The position numbers and the translations under genes are program-made. Shown here in pieces: positions 53,165-61,256 of a stretch of DNA of 64,000 nt. Under the pieces are notes generated by a model that saw only the letters and a program-made list of their open reading frames with translations, made no database searches and was not told the DNA's origin. Each line of letters begins with the position of its first letter. Position 1 is the stretch's first letter. The stretch spans positions 1 to 64,000 of the forward strand of contig NZ_CAUUWA010000003.1 in the NCBI RefSeq assembly GCF_963548695.1, written 5' to 3'. The stretch comes from an uncultured Fretibacterium sp. (GTDB lineage: Bacteria > Synergistota > Synergistia > Synergistales > Aminobacteriaceae).

Positions 53165-53347
53165 TGCGGCTTTTTCGAGCCGCAGATGCTGTGCCAATCG
53201 CTTACGTCGACACACGGCACAGCTGCCGTGCTGTCGACGCAAGTAGGGGCTCACTCGATTGCTTCGCACTCCCCCAACCCTTTGTATGCCTGATAAAGCC
53301 CCAAAGTAACTCGCACGACTCCTACTTCCGTCGGCTCCCTGCTTATC
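53165..53347. repeat. Hairpin-rich intergenic segment with a third copy of the 58-bp repeat
   Basis: Hairpin CTGCGGCT..AGCCGCAG (53165-53186), long hairpin GTCGACACACGGCA..TGCCGTGCTGTCGAC with one bulge (53206-53238), and 53292-53347, which aligns with 36114-36171 (inverse) and 5111-5168, e.g. AACTCGCAC and CCTGCTTAT. It separates two genes that otherwise look like one operon. Confidence 0.6.
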
Positions 53348-53411
53348 CGCGGCGGTTCGCAAAAGCCGCCTCGCCTACGAATGATTTAGAAACGGAATGA
53401 GGGAGCCAGAC

Positions 53412-55214
53412 ATGGAACTTACTCTCAAAGAGAGTTCAAAACAAGACCTTTCTCTCTCCGTCGTACCGGGCGAGACTCTCCTGACGGCGCTGCGGGGCGC
53501 GGGGCTGCCGATCAACGCGGCCTGCGGAGGGCGCGGGACGTGCGGCAAGTGTAGGGTCCGGGTCCTCGGGGGCGGGGCGGGACCCGTCTCCGAGGGGGAG
53601 CGGCGCTTCCTCTCCGAGAAGGACCTGGCCGACGGCGTGCGCCTGGCCTGCTTCGTTCGGCCGGAGGCAGACCTCGATGTCCAACTCTTCGACGCGCAGG
53701 AGAAGGGCCACCCGATTCTGACGGACGGGTTCGTCCCCGACTTCGTCTTCGACCCGCCCCTGCGGCGGGAGAGCGTCGTCCTGGAGCCGGCGTCCCTGGA
53801 GGCCCCCCTCTCGCTGGACGAGCGTCTGGCCGGGGCGGCGGGCCTGGAGGAGGTCCCCCTTGCCGTCCTGCGGCGTCTTCCCTCCGAGGAAACGCGCTTC
53901 TCCGTCCTGACCCACGACGGGGAGTTCCTCACGGCGGAGCCCGAGGGAAAGGACGGGGAGGAGGGGGTCTTCGCGGCGGCGGTGGACATCGGGACGACCA
54001 CGGTTGTCGTGTCGCTCATCGACATGGGGACGGGGCGGGAGCTGGGCAGCGCCTCCGACGTCAACCCGCAGAAGGAGCACGGTCAGGACGTCCTGACCCG
54101 GATCACCTGGGTCCAGGAGGTCGGGATGGAGGCGGTCCTGCAGATGCAGCGCGAGATCGTCCTGAAACTGGAGGATCTGCTCCTCTCCATCTGCGGGGAG
54201 CACGCGGTCCCGCCCCGGCGGGTGTTTCAGCTCAGCGTCGGCGCGAACGCGACCATGACGCACCTCCTGCTGGGCGCCGACCCCCGCTCCATCGGATTGT
54301 CCCCCTACGCGCCCCAGCTGCGGCGCGCCCGGTACGAACGGGCCTCGGACCTGGGGTTCACCCGCATCCATCCGGACGCCCGGGTCCTCTGCCTCCCGCA
54401 GATCTCCTCGTTCGTCGGGGGGGACATCGTCGCCGGGATCGTCACGGCGGACCTGACTGAGGCGAAGGACAACGTCCTGTTCATCGACATCGGAACGAAC
54501 GGTGAGATGGTCCTGTCGCGGAGGGGGGAGCTCTTCGCCGCGTCCTGCGCGGCGGGGCCGGCCCTCGAGGGGATGAACATCAGCTGCGGGATGCGTGCCC
54601 AGGAGGGGGCCGTCGAGGAGGCGGCCCTGGAGGAGGGGCGTCTCTCCCTCACGGCCATCGGGGGAAGGGAGCCCATCGGCCTCTGCGGCAGCGGGATCCT
54701 GGCCGTCGTCCGGGAGTTTCTTGTGGCCGGCCTGATCACGAGTCGCGGTAACATCGCCCGGGCGGAGGAGGCGCCTCCCGAGCTGCGCCATCTCATCGGC
54801 GCGTCGGAGGGCAAGCGGAGCCTCGTCCTTCGTGAGAGGGACACGCCCCTGGTCCTGACGCAGAAGGACGTGCGCCAGATCCAGCTGGCCAAGGGGGCCA
54901 TCCTGTCCGGGGCCCTCTGCCTGATCGAGGCGGCGGGGCTGACGCCGGACGCGGTGGACCGGGTCGTCATCGCGGGACAGTTCGGAAAGCACCTGGCCCC
55001 GGAGAGCCTGGTCGGCGCGGGGCTGCTCCCCGCCTCCTTCGGGGACCGGATTCACTACATCGGCAACTCCAGCAGGACGGGGGCCTACCTCTCCCTGGTC
55101 TCGCGGGAGCATCACCGGAGGATGACCCAGGGCATCCGCGAGGTGCGTTACATCGAGCTGAGCGTACGCCCCGGCTACGAGCGGACGTTTGCCGAGGCGC
55201 TGCTGTTTCGCTGA
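53412..55214 (+). CDS. RamA/RACE-like reductive activator of corrinoid proteins (2Fe-2S + ASKHA)
   Basis: 600 aa. The N-terminal plant-type ferredoxin domain has Cys at about 38, 44, 47 and 80 (NAACGGRGTCGKCRVRV; RLACF). The C-terminal DUF4445/ASKHA ATPase has AAVDIGTTTVVVSLID (about 196), NVLFIDIGTNGEM, PIGLCGSGILAVV and VIAGQFGKHLAPES. These proteins use ATP and an electron to bring inactive Co(II) back to Co(I). Start at 53412 follows GAGGGAG. Its presence makes the module self-sufficient for reactivation. Confidence 0.93.
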   Translation: MELTLKESSKQDLSLSVVPGETLLTALRGAGLPINAACGGRGTCGKCRVRVLGGGAGPVSEGERRFLSEKDLADGVRLACFVRPEADLDVQLFDAQEKGHPILTDGFVPDFVFDPPLRRESVVLEPASLEAPLSLDERLAGAAGLEEVPLAVLRRLPSEETRFSVLTHDGEFLTAEPEGKDGEEGVFAAAVDIGTTTVVVSLIDMGTGRELGSASDVNPQKEHGQDVLTRITWVQEVGMEAVLQMQREIVLKLEDLLLSICGEHAVPPRRVFQLSVGANATMTHLLLGADPRSIGLSPYAPQLRRARYERASDLGFTRIHPDARVLCLPQISSFVGGDIVAGIVTADLTEAKDNVLFIDIGTNGEMVLSRRGELFAASCAAGPALEGMNISCGMRAQEGAVEEAALEEGRLSLTAIGGREPIGLCGSGILAVVREFLVAGLITSRGNIARAEEAPPELRHLIGASEGKRSLVLRERDTPLVLTQKDVRQIQLAKGAILSGALCLIEAAGLTPDAVDRVVIAGQFGKHLAPESLVGAGLLPASFGDRIHYIGNSSRTGAYLSLVSREHHRRMTQGIREVRYIELSVRPGYERTFAEALLFR

Positions 55215-55249
55215 GGCGCCGCTGTTTCGTTGAGAAGGGAGGGTAGGCC

Positions 55250-56050
55250 ATGAAGATCTATCAATGCAAGTCGGAGGACGTGCCGAGCCTCGTCCCCATT
55301 CTGGAGGAGCTGGGGTTGAGCTACGAGGAGACCCTGAGGGATGGGGCGGCCATGGCGCGGGCGGCGGAGAGGGTGCGGGAGGTAAACGGCATGAACCACG
55401 TCGTCGTCCCGCTGTCGGAGTGTCTGATGACGGCCTGTCTCGGGACGGCCATCACCTGGGACCCGGAGCTGGGGGACCGGGTGGCGAAGGAGGTCTTTGC
55501 CGACTGGTCGGAGGCGGAGTCCTTCCGGCCCGAGTCCATCCGGTGCGAGGTGCTGGACCCCCTCTTCGAGGCCATAAGGATTCTGAAGGAACGAGGGGCC
55601 CAGGTCGTCGTCGGCGCGACGGGGCCCATCGCCCTGCTCTCGGGGCTCCTCCCGACGGAGGCGGTCTACCGGGCCATGCCGAAGCAAAAGGAGCCCTTCC
55701 CGAGGCTCCTGGGCATCGTCGAGGACTTCATCTCGGAGCACATCGCGCGGGTGGACGCCCTCGGGCCGGAGCTCATCTACCTGGCGGATTCCGTCGGATC
55801 CCTGGACCTCGTGGGGCCCCGCCTGTTCCGTCAGGTCTCCGGTCCCAGCTACCTGCGGGTCCTGAAGCGCGCGGAGGGGCTTGCGACGCCCATCTACATG
55901 TGCCCCAAGAACATGACGTCGCTCTTCTCCGTGGGGTTTCTCGAGAGGGCCGCGGACGGGAACCTCTGCGCGGGGCCCTGTCTGGCCCGGAAGTTCACGG
56001 AGCTGCGTTACGGAAGGTGTCGGATCGCCCAAGGGGCGGAAACGGCATAA
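55250..56050 (+). CDS. Short UroD-fold methyltransferase-like protein, zinc His missing
   Basis: 266 aa, 80 residues shorter than its neighbours. Aligns by GATGPIALLSGLLPTEAVY with the TGPLSL strand, and by DSVGSLDLVGPRLFRQVSGP with the SDPSGT segment. Where MtaA-type enzymes have the zinc ligand HxC, this has YMC (TPIYMCPKNMTSL), so the His is gone. It may bind corrinoid or substrate without zinc, or be a partner subunit. AGAAGGGAGGG precedes the ATG. Function not known. Confidence 0.78.
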   Translation: MKIYQCKSEDVPSLVPILEELGLSYEETLRDGAAMARAAERVREVNGMNHVVVPLSECLMTACLGTAITWDPELGDRVAKEVFADWSEAESFRPESIRCEVLDPLFEAIRILKERGAQVVVGATGPIALLSGLLPTEAVYRAMPKQKEPFPRLLGIVEDFISEHIARVDALGPELIYLADSVGSLDLVGPRLFRQVSGPSYLRVLKRAEGLATPIYMCPKNMTSLFSVGFLERAADGNLCAGPCLARKFTELRYGRCRIAQGAETA

Positions 56051-56114
56051 AGGACGAGCCGTCATTGATTTTTTCTGCAAGGTTAAAGGATAATGTAGAA
56101 GGAGTGTGCGAAGG

Positions 56115-57176
56115 ATGAGCCAGACGACGCAGGGCGGGCCCGAGCGGCTCAAGGTCTCCATCTCGATGGGGGAGACGGCCATCACGCTCTTCGGCGTGGA
56201 TACGAGGGACTATTACTTCAACTCCGATGTCATGGCCGACGTCGAGGCCCGGTTCTGGGAGCGGTTCCAGCCGGACGGAGCGAGCATCTCCATCACACTG
56301 AGGGGCATGGCGGAGGCCATGGGCTCCGAGATGCTCTACAAAAACCACTGCATCCCCAGCGTGAAGACGCCGCGGGTCCGGAAGCCCGAGGACGTGTATG
56401 AACTCAGGGTCCCCGACCCTCTGAAGGACGGGCGCCTGCCCATCGTGCTGGAGGCCCTGGTCAAGCTGAAGGAGAGGCTGGACGGCAGGACAGGCGTGGG
56501 CGCCGGAATGGCGGGGCCGGTCAGCGTCGCCATCGCAGTATGTGGCGCGGAGAACTTCCTGCGCTGGACGCGGCGCTACCCCGATGAGGTCCGTCGCCTG
56601 ATGGAGGTCGTCACGGAGGGGAATAACCGGTATATCGACGAGCTGGGCAAGCGGGGGATTGTCGGGCTCTCCTTCTCGGACCCCGTGGCCTCGACGGACC
56701 TCCTGGGGCACAAGCAGTTCCTCGAGTTCTCGCTTCCCTACTTCACCGAGAACGTGCGGCACGGCGGCGAGGTGCTGGGGAAGAATCCCGGTACCCACAT
56801 CTGCGGGCACACCCGGGGGATCTGGGAGGACATCATGGGGTCCGGGGTCTCGGCCTTCAGCGTCGACAACGTGGAGGATCTGGCGGAGGCCAAGGAGGTC
56901 ATGGGGAACAGCGTCGCCCTCATCGGGAACGTCCCCCCGGTCAACGTCCTGAACCTGGGCAAGGAGGAGGACATCAAGAGGTCCGTGGCGGAGTGCATCC
57001 TGAAGGCCCACGACTCCCCCAAGGGATACGTCCTGGGCTCCGGCTGCCAGGTACCGCTCTTCACCCCGGCGGGGAACGTCGAGGCTTATATCCGATGGGG
57101 CAAGGAGCTGGGGAAGCTGCCCATCGACACCGAGAGGCTGCGGCGCATTGTGGAGGGGGATGGGACCGCCGTCTGA
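56115..57176 (+). CDS. Second MtaA-type (UroD-fold) methyltransferase
   Basis: 353 aa from ATG 56115 (AAGGAG upstream). MGETAITLFGVDTRDYYF at the N-terminus, GAGMAGPVSVAIAVCGAENF, LSFSDPVASTDLLG, zinc-type HIC in GTHICGHTRGIW and Cys in LGSGCQVPLFTP. Distinct from the 52064 protein, with only fold-level similarity, so the two may act on different partners: one on the substrate and one on the acceptor. Confidence 0.87.
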   Translation: MSQTTQGGPERLKVSISMGETAITLFGVDTRDYYFNSDVMADVEARFWERFQPDGASISITLRGMAEAMGSEMLYKNHCIPSVKTPRVRKPEDVYELRVPDPLKDGRLPIVLEALVKLKERLDGRTGVGAGMAGPVSVAIAVCGAENFLRWTRRYPDEVRRLMEVVTEGNNRYIDELGKRGIVGLSFSDPVASTDLLGHKQFLEFSLPYFTENVRHGGEVLGKNPGTHICGHTRGIWEDIMGSGVSAFSVDNVEDLAEAKEVMGNSVALIGNVPPVNVLNLGKEEDIKRSVAECILKAHDSPKGYVLGSGCQVPLFTPAGNVEAYIRWGKELGKLPIDTERLRRIVEGDGTAV

Positions 57177-57226
57177 GGGGCTGGTTATAGAGGGATTTAG
57201 TTATAAAGGAATGTCCATAGGGGATT

Positions 57227-57269
57227 CCCAAGGGACGAGTCCCTTGGGCGGGTTCAGGGCGGAGCCCTG
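57227..57269. repeat. Paired-hairpin repeat after the methyltransferase cluster
   Basis: A CCCAAGGGA-CGAG-TCCCTTGGG (57227-57248), linker, B CAGGGC-GGA-GCCCTG (57255-57269), then AGTTTTTATT. The T-run makes this one a possible terminator as well. Confidence 0.8.
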
Positions 57270-57279
57270 AGTTTTTATT

Positions 57280-57370
57280 AAGGAAGCGGCGGCCCCGGCA
57301 AGTTTCTTCCTCGAAACAGGCAAGCTGGGGTACCACCGGGGGGCTTCAGGGATTAAATCAGCGTTTCTTT
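57280..57370 (-). repeat. Dispersed MITE-like element, copy 3
   Basis: On the minus strand AAAGAAACGCTGATTTAATCC, then CCCGGTGGTACCCCAGCTTG and GCCGGGGCCGCCGCTTCC. Its outer ends (AAGGAAGCG and CGTTTCTTT) form an imperfect inverted pair. Abuts the paired-hairpin repeat at 57227-57269. Confidence 0.85.
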
Positions 57371-57392
57371 AACTATATAGGAGGGATTTTTT

Positions 57393-57998
57393 ATGATTAC
57401 GGTCAATGCTGTGGGTAAGGCTTGTCCGGAGCCGGTTATCATGACCAGAGCTGCGGTGGAGAAGGGGGCGGCGGAGCTGGAGGTTCTGGTGGACAACGCC
57501 GTCGCCGTCTCGAACGTCACCCGTTTCCTGGAGGGCCAGGGTTTCCGGGTACAGCATCGGGAGAACGGCGGCGAGTTCAAAGTGACCGCCCGGAGGGACG
57601 GTGCGGCCGCCTCCGCAGGCTCGTCCCCCGCTGCGGGCCCGGCTCCCTGCAATCGGGGCGGCGCCCGGCTTGCCGTCCTGGTTGCGGGGAAGACCCTGGG
57701 GCGCGAGGACAAGGAGCTGGGCGAGGTCCTGATTAAGGGGTTCCTGGGCACGCTCTCGAAGCTCGAGACGCCGCCCGCGGTGCTGGCCCTCATGAACGAG
57801 GGGGTCAAGCTGGCCCTGTCGGACGCCTCGACCTGCGACCACCTGAAGGACCTGGAGAGGACGGGCACGAAGATCCTTGTGTGCGGGACCTGTACGAACC
57901 ACTTCGGGATCACCGAGCGCGTCGGCGTGGGGACGATCTCCAACATGTTCGAGATCCTCGAGGCCGTCACGGGGGCGGACAAGGTCCTGAGTGTCTAG
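57393..57998 (+). CDS. yedF: YedF-like selenium-metabolism sulfurtransferase-type protein
   Basis: 201 aa. N-terminal TusA/SirA domain with the active Cys in VGKACPEPVIMT, an Ala/Gly/Pro-rich linker (70-88), and a C-terminal DsrE-like domain with VCGTCTNHFGI. Fits the two-domain 'selenium metabolism protein YedF' family. AGGAGGG precedes the ATG. Pairs with the desulfurase-like gene 66 nt downstream, a combination often seen in selenium-using bacteria. No selA, selB or selD is in this window. Confidence 0.9.
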   Translation: MITVNAVGKACPEPVIMTRAAVEKGAAELEVLVDNAVAVSNVTRFLEGQGFRVQHRENGGEFKVTARRDGAAASAGSSPAAGPAPCNRGGARLAVLVAGKTLGREDKELGEVLIKGFLGTLSKLETPPAVLALMNEGVKLALSDASTCDHLKDLERTGTKILVCGTCTNHFGITERVGVGTISNMFEILEAVTGADKVLSV

Positions 57999-58064
57999 CG
58001 GGTTCGGAGGTCCGCAGGCGCGCCCCATCGCATCCACAAACTTCGATTTGAGGAGGGGTTTGAA

Positions 58065-59261
58065 TTGGAGAGAAGTCTTTCCGGATCGTCGGTCTATCTG
58101 AACAACGCGGCGACGACCTGGCCGAAGCCGCCCTGCGTGGGGGAGGCCATGGCGCACTTTCTGTCGTGCGGCGGAGCCAACCTCGGCCGCGGGACCTCCT
58201 CGTCCCGCGACATGGGGACCCTGAACGCGGTGCTGGACTGTCGGATTCGCCTGGCTGCCCTGCTCGGGGGGTATGAGGGAGGGGACCCGCGGTACGTCAC
58301 CTTCTGTCCCAACGTGACGGAGGCGCTGAACGTCGTCCTGCGCGGCCTTCTGCGGCCCGGAATGAGCGTGTTGACCTCCTCCCTGGAGCACAACGCCGTC
58401 GTCCGGCCCTTGAGGGCCCTCGAACGTTCCGGGGTGGCGGTGACGTTCCTGCCCTGCGGGAGCGACGGCACGCTCGACCCCCAAACGCTCGCGGACGCGC
58501 TTGCGGCGCGGCGGTACGACCTGATGGTCCTGGCCCACGCCAGCAACGTCTGCGGCACGGTGCAACCGCTGGATACGGTCGCAGAGCTCTGTGCGAGGGC
58601 GGGGGTCCCCCTGGTCCTGGACAGCGCCCAGACCGCGGGGGTGCTCCCCATCGACGCGGCGGCGCTGGGGCTCGCGGCCCTCTGCTTTACGGGACACAAG
58701 GGGCTGATGGGCCCGCAGGGGATCGGGGGCGTCCTCTGGCGCCCGGACTTCGCCGCGCGGGTCGAACCGCTGGTGGCCGGGGGGACCGGGAGCTATTCCC
58801 ATGTCGAGACGCAGCCCGAGGAGCTTCCCGACAAGTTCGAGTCCGGGACCCCGAATCTGCCGGGGATCGTGGGGCTCCACGCGGCGCTGGGCTGGATCGG
58901 GGAGACGGGGATCGAGAGGATCGCCGGGCACGAGCGGGAGCTGGGCGGGAAGCTGCTCGAGGGGCTCTCCCGCGTGGAGGGCATCCAGCTCACCGGTAAG
59001 CGCGGCATGGAGGGGCGGCTTCCGGTCTTCTCTTTCAATATCGAGGGGCTGGACAACGGCATACTGGCCGACGCGCTCTCGCGGGAGGGGTTCGAGACCC
59101 GGCCGGGGCTGCACTGTGCCCCTGTCGCCCACAGGACCTTGGGGAGCTTCCCGCAGGGGGGCCTGAGGGTGTCGCCGGGGTTCTTCACGACGCCCGGGGA
59201 GCTGGACGCCTTCCTCGAAGCCCTGCCCGCGGCCGCGGAGCGACTGAGGCAGAAGGCGTAA
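58065..59261 (+). CDS. Cysteine desulfurase-family PLP enzyme (class V aminotransferase)
   Basis: 398 aa, TTG start with GGAGGGG upstream. VYLNNAATTWPKPPCVGEAM at the N-terminus, PLP-binding Lys in LCFTGHKGLMGPQG, Asp in LVLDSAQTAG, and the Cys loop RPGLHCAPVAHRTLGS. This matches the desulfurase subfamily that travels with yedF. Releases sulfur or selenium from cysteine or selenocysteine to an acceptor such as YedF. Confidence 0.92.
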   Translation: MERSLSGSSVYLNNAATTWPKPPCVGEAMAHFLSCGGANLGRGTSSSRDMGTLNAVLDCRIRLAALLGGYEGGDPRYVTFCPNVTEALNVVLRGLLRPGMSVLTSSLEHNAVVRPLRALERSGVAVTFLPCGSDGTLDPQTLADALAARRYDLMVLAHASNVCGTVQPLDTVAELCARAGVPLVLDSAQTAGVLPIDAAALGLAALCFTGHKGLMGPQGIGGVLWRPDFAARVEPLVAGGTGSYSHVETQPEELPDKFESGTPNLPGIVGLHAALGWIGETGIERIAGHERELGGKLLEGLSRVEGIQLTGKRGMEGRLPVFSFNIEGLDNGILADALSREGFETRPGLHCAPVAHRTLGSFPQGGLRVSPGFFTTPGELDAFLEALPAAAERLRQKA

Positions 59262-59269
59262 GAAGCAGC

Positions 59270-59298
59270 GCTGGGGAAGCCGAACCCGCTTCCCCAGC
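59270..59298. terminator. Hairpin after the desulfurase gene, weak terminator
   Basis: 11-bp stem GCTGGGGAAGC/GCTTCCCCAGC with a 7-nt loop, 8 nt after the stop, but no T-run. Confidence 0.5.
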
Positions 59299-59315
59299 AT
59301 GCTCAAGGCAGCGAA

Positions 59316-59331
59316 CGTTTCACGTGAAACA
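59316..59331. other. parS: parS-like ParB binding site
   Basis: CGTTTCACGTGAAACA matches 15 of 16 bases of the bacterial parS consensus TGTTTCACGTGAAACA. It lies in an intergenic gap about 29 kb from oriC, within the usual origin-proximal zone. No other copy was noticed in the window. ParB loads here and organises chromosome segregation. Confidence 0.88.
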
Positions 59332-59424
59332 TCGAGATTTTCATACAGGACTTGGATTTGAAGGCAACGCCTCCCTCCATATCCAATTTTTCCATACGGG
59401 CTGTAGCGGCGGTTCCTTTGCAGA

Positions 59425-59461
59425 AAAAGCCGGCCCGCTCGAATAGGGGACCGGCTTTTCT
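59425..59461 (-). terminator. Terminator of the ATPase/TOPRIM-like operon
   Basis: 9-bp stem AAAAGCCGG/CCGGCTTTT with a 17-nt loop; on the minus strand it ends in a run of five T. It lies 9 nt after the last gene and may also work in the other direction. Confidence 0.75.
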
Positions 59462-59469
59462 CAAGTTTG

Positions 59470-60072
59470 TCATGCGCTCGATTCCTTCCGTCTCTCATGC
59501 TTATCGAGCGCGTCGCAAAATCGGCCCAATTCCGTACACGCGTCCCGAACCGATCGCGGTGCGTCATCGCATCTCGTGTCTCGGCTACGGTACTCGGTAT
59601 ACTTTTCAAAAAACCTTTTGCCGTAATCGCCCGCTTTGGGTCTCCTGTATCTTTGCTTGTAGTCCTTGGTCTCGTCGATTGCTTCTTCTCCATCGATCCA
59701 GGCAAACCACGTTTCGATATTCCTTTTGGGAACAAGACACAAAATCCGATCCTCTTTGCAGATTACCGGTAGTCCCCTGGAATGCAGCTCCTCATTCCAC
59801 TGTTTTACGCGATCCGATAGATTGGGATTGTTTTTGTCCGCGTCGCTTACGACCACAAGAAAAACATTCTCACGGTTTTTACGAATCTTGTCCAATGCCT
59901 CGGGCAAACGTTCTCTCACATGCCCCTCGGCGGAGCGGGATCCGTCGACCAACGGATAGGTGTCGAATTTTCTATCGCCGACCCCTAAGGACTTAAAAAA
60001 TGTGCGTATGAAATAGTTGTGCTCCTGATCCTCACAGAGTATGAACACTCGATATCGAGAAAGGTCAATCAT
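59470..60072 (-). CDS. RloB/OLD-like TOPRIM-type protein, putative defence nuclease
   Basis: 200 aa from ATG 60072 (AAAGGG 6 nt upstream). TOPRIM-like pattern: acidic motif in YRVFILCEDQEHNYFI and DxD in VFLVVVSDADKNNP, then a RloB-type segment KRNIETWFAWIDGEE. It overlaps the upstream ATPase by 8 nt. Such ATPase-plus-TOPRIM pairs (RloAB/AbiL, PARIS, OLD-like systems) act against phages, with the TOPRIM part as effector. Lower GC than the neighbours suggests transfer. Exact family not certain. Confidence 0.6.
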   Translation of the reverse strand: MIDLSRYRVFILCEDQEHNYFIRTFFKSLGVGDRKFDTYPLVDGSRSAEGHVRERLPEALDKIRKNRENVFLVVVSDADKNNPNLSDRVKQWNEELHSRGLPVICKEDRILCLVPKRNIETWFAWIDGEEAIDETKDYKQRYRRPKAGDYGKRFFEKYTEYRSRDTRCDDAPRSVRDACTELGRFCDALDKHERRKESSA

Positions 60073-61198
60073 TGTCACACCCTTTCCACTCCATCAGGTG
60101 GAGCTTGTCGACGAGCGGTTCGTCATCGTCATCGGTACGCCGCTCGACGACCACCTCCGGCGGAGTCCCCTCCAGAGAGAAAATCATCGCGTTTTTGTTG
60201 TGCCAATTCAACGTCCGGGGATTATGCGAGATGATGACGAATTGTATGTCCCGCTCCTCCCAGGCGTCGTTCATAGCTTCCAGCCAAGGCTGCAGCTCGC
60301 CAAGGGCCAAAAAGTTCTCCGGCTCGTCGACAAGCACAGTGCTTCCGTTGGGGATATTGGCGAGGATCGAGTAGAGCGCGAGAAGGGTTTTCTGACCGTC
60401 CGACAGCTCATTGAATTCGATATCGTTTTCCCTTCCGTTGAACTCCACCTTCACGGCAAGCGCATGCCAATCACCTTTTTTGATGTAGCGGATATCGACA
60501 AGGCCGGGGATGAAATATTTCGACTGCTCAACGACCCTGGCTTGTTTCATGGGCTCCTGGGTCGCATGCAGGAAACGCCATGCAGCAAAGTTTTTTCCGT
60601 ACAGGTCAAGCGTTTCCATCGTTTTTTCCACATCCTGCTTCATGAGAGCGGGGACGAGGTGAAACGCGTACAACGACGCAATCCGTTTGCCAAATTCCCG
60701 GATTTGGCTGCTGTTGCTCGAACCGACGACCAGACCGGAGCGTTTCCAGTCACTTCTGAAGGACAGCTCTCTCTTGTCGTCCGTAAACATTTTTATGTGG
60801 CCTTCTTTAAATTCCAACAGCAACGTCTCACCCAGCCGAAGCGACTCGTGTTGAACCCTGGAGATTTTTTCCAGGAAATTGTACCGAACCGTCAACTCGT
60901 AAATGTAATGCTGATGTTGGGCGCTTTCAACCTCAAGTTTAATGGACATTTCCCCAGAACCGCGCTCCTCGGTGAGCCATCGGCAAAAGGTACGGAGAGG
61001 AAAGGCGTCCTCCACCGAGCACGCGATGGTGTCCGAGTGATCGGGCATGGCGAGAAATCGCGTCAGGGCGTGGACGATTTCGATGACAGATGTTTTCCCG
61101 CTGCCGTTTGGGCCGCACAGCAGATTGACCCCACCGTCCAGTTCAAGAGCAAAGTCACGAAACAACTTGTATTTGTCGATCTTCAAATTCCGAATCAT
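60065..61198 (-). CDS. AAA/ABC-type ATPase, sensor half of a two-gene defence candidate
   Basis: 377 aa from ATG 61198 (GGAGGTG 8 nt upstream). RecF/OLD-like ATPase: NLKIDKYKLFRDFALELDG, Walker A LLCGPNGSGKTSVIEIV, signature-like FNELSDGQKTLLALYS, Walker B STVLVDEPENFLAL and a switch His in FVIISHNPRTL. The middle (100-250) would be the dimer/coiled region. Together with the TOPRIM-like gene it forms a compact two-gene unit beside parS. Confidence 0.8.
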   Translation of the reverse strand: MIRNLKIDKYKLFRDFALELDGGVNLLCGPNGSGKTSVIEIVHALTRFLAMPDHSDTIACSVEDAFPLRTFCRWLTEERGSGEMSIKLEVESAQHQHYIYELTVRYNFLEKISRVQHESLRLGETLLLEFKEGHIKMFTDDKRELSFRSDWKRSGLVVGSSNSSQIREFGKRIASLYAFHLVPALMKQDVEKTMETLDLYGKNFAAWRFLHATQEPMKQARVVEQSKYFIPGLVDIRYIKKGDWHALAVKVEFNGRENDIEFNELSDGQKTLLALYSILANIPNGSTVLVDEPENFLALGELQPWLEAMNDAWEERDIQFVIISHNPRTLNWHNKNAMIFSLEGTPPEVVVERRTDDDDEPLVDKLHLMEWKGCDND

Positions 61199-61256
61199 GC
61201 ATATCCCACCTCCTGACACACCTCGTAGCGTCAGCTATGCAAAGTCTACCCATCCG

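Noticed and set aside
57369..59735. 788-codon minus-strand frame opposite yedF and the desulfurase
   Set aside because: Shadow translation; the plus-strand genes have clear motifs and ribosome sites.
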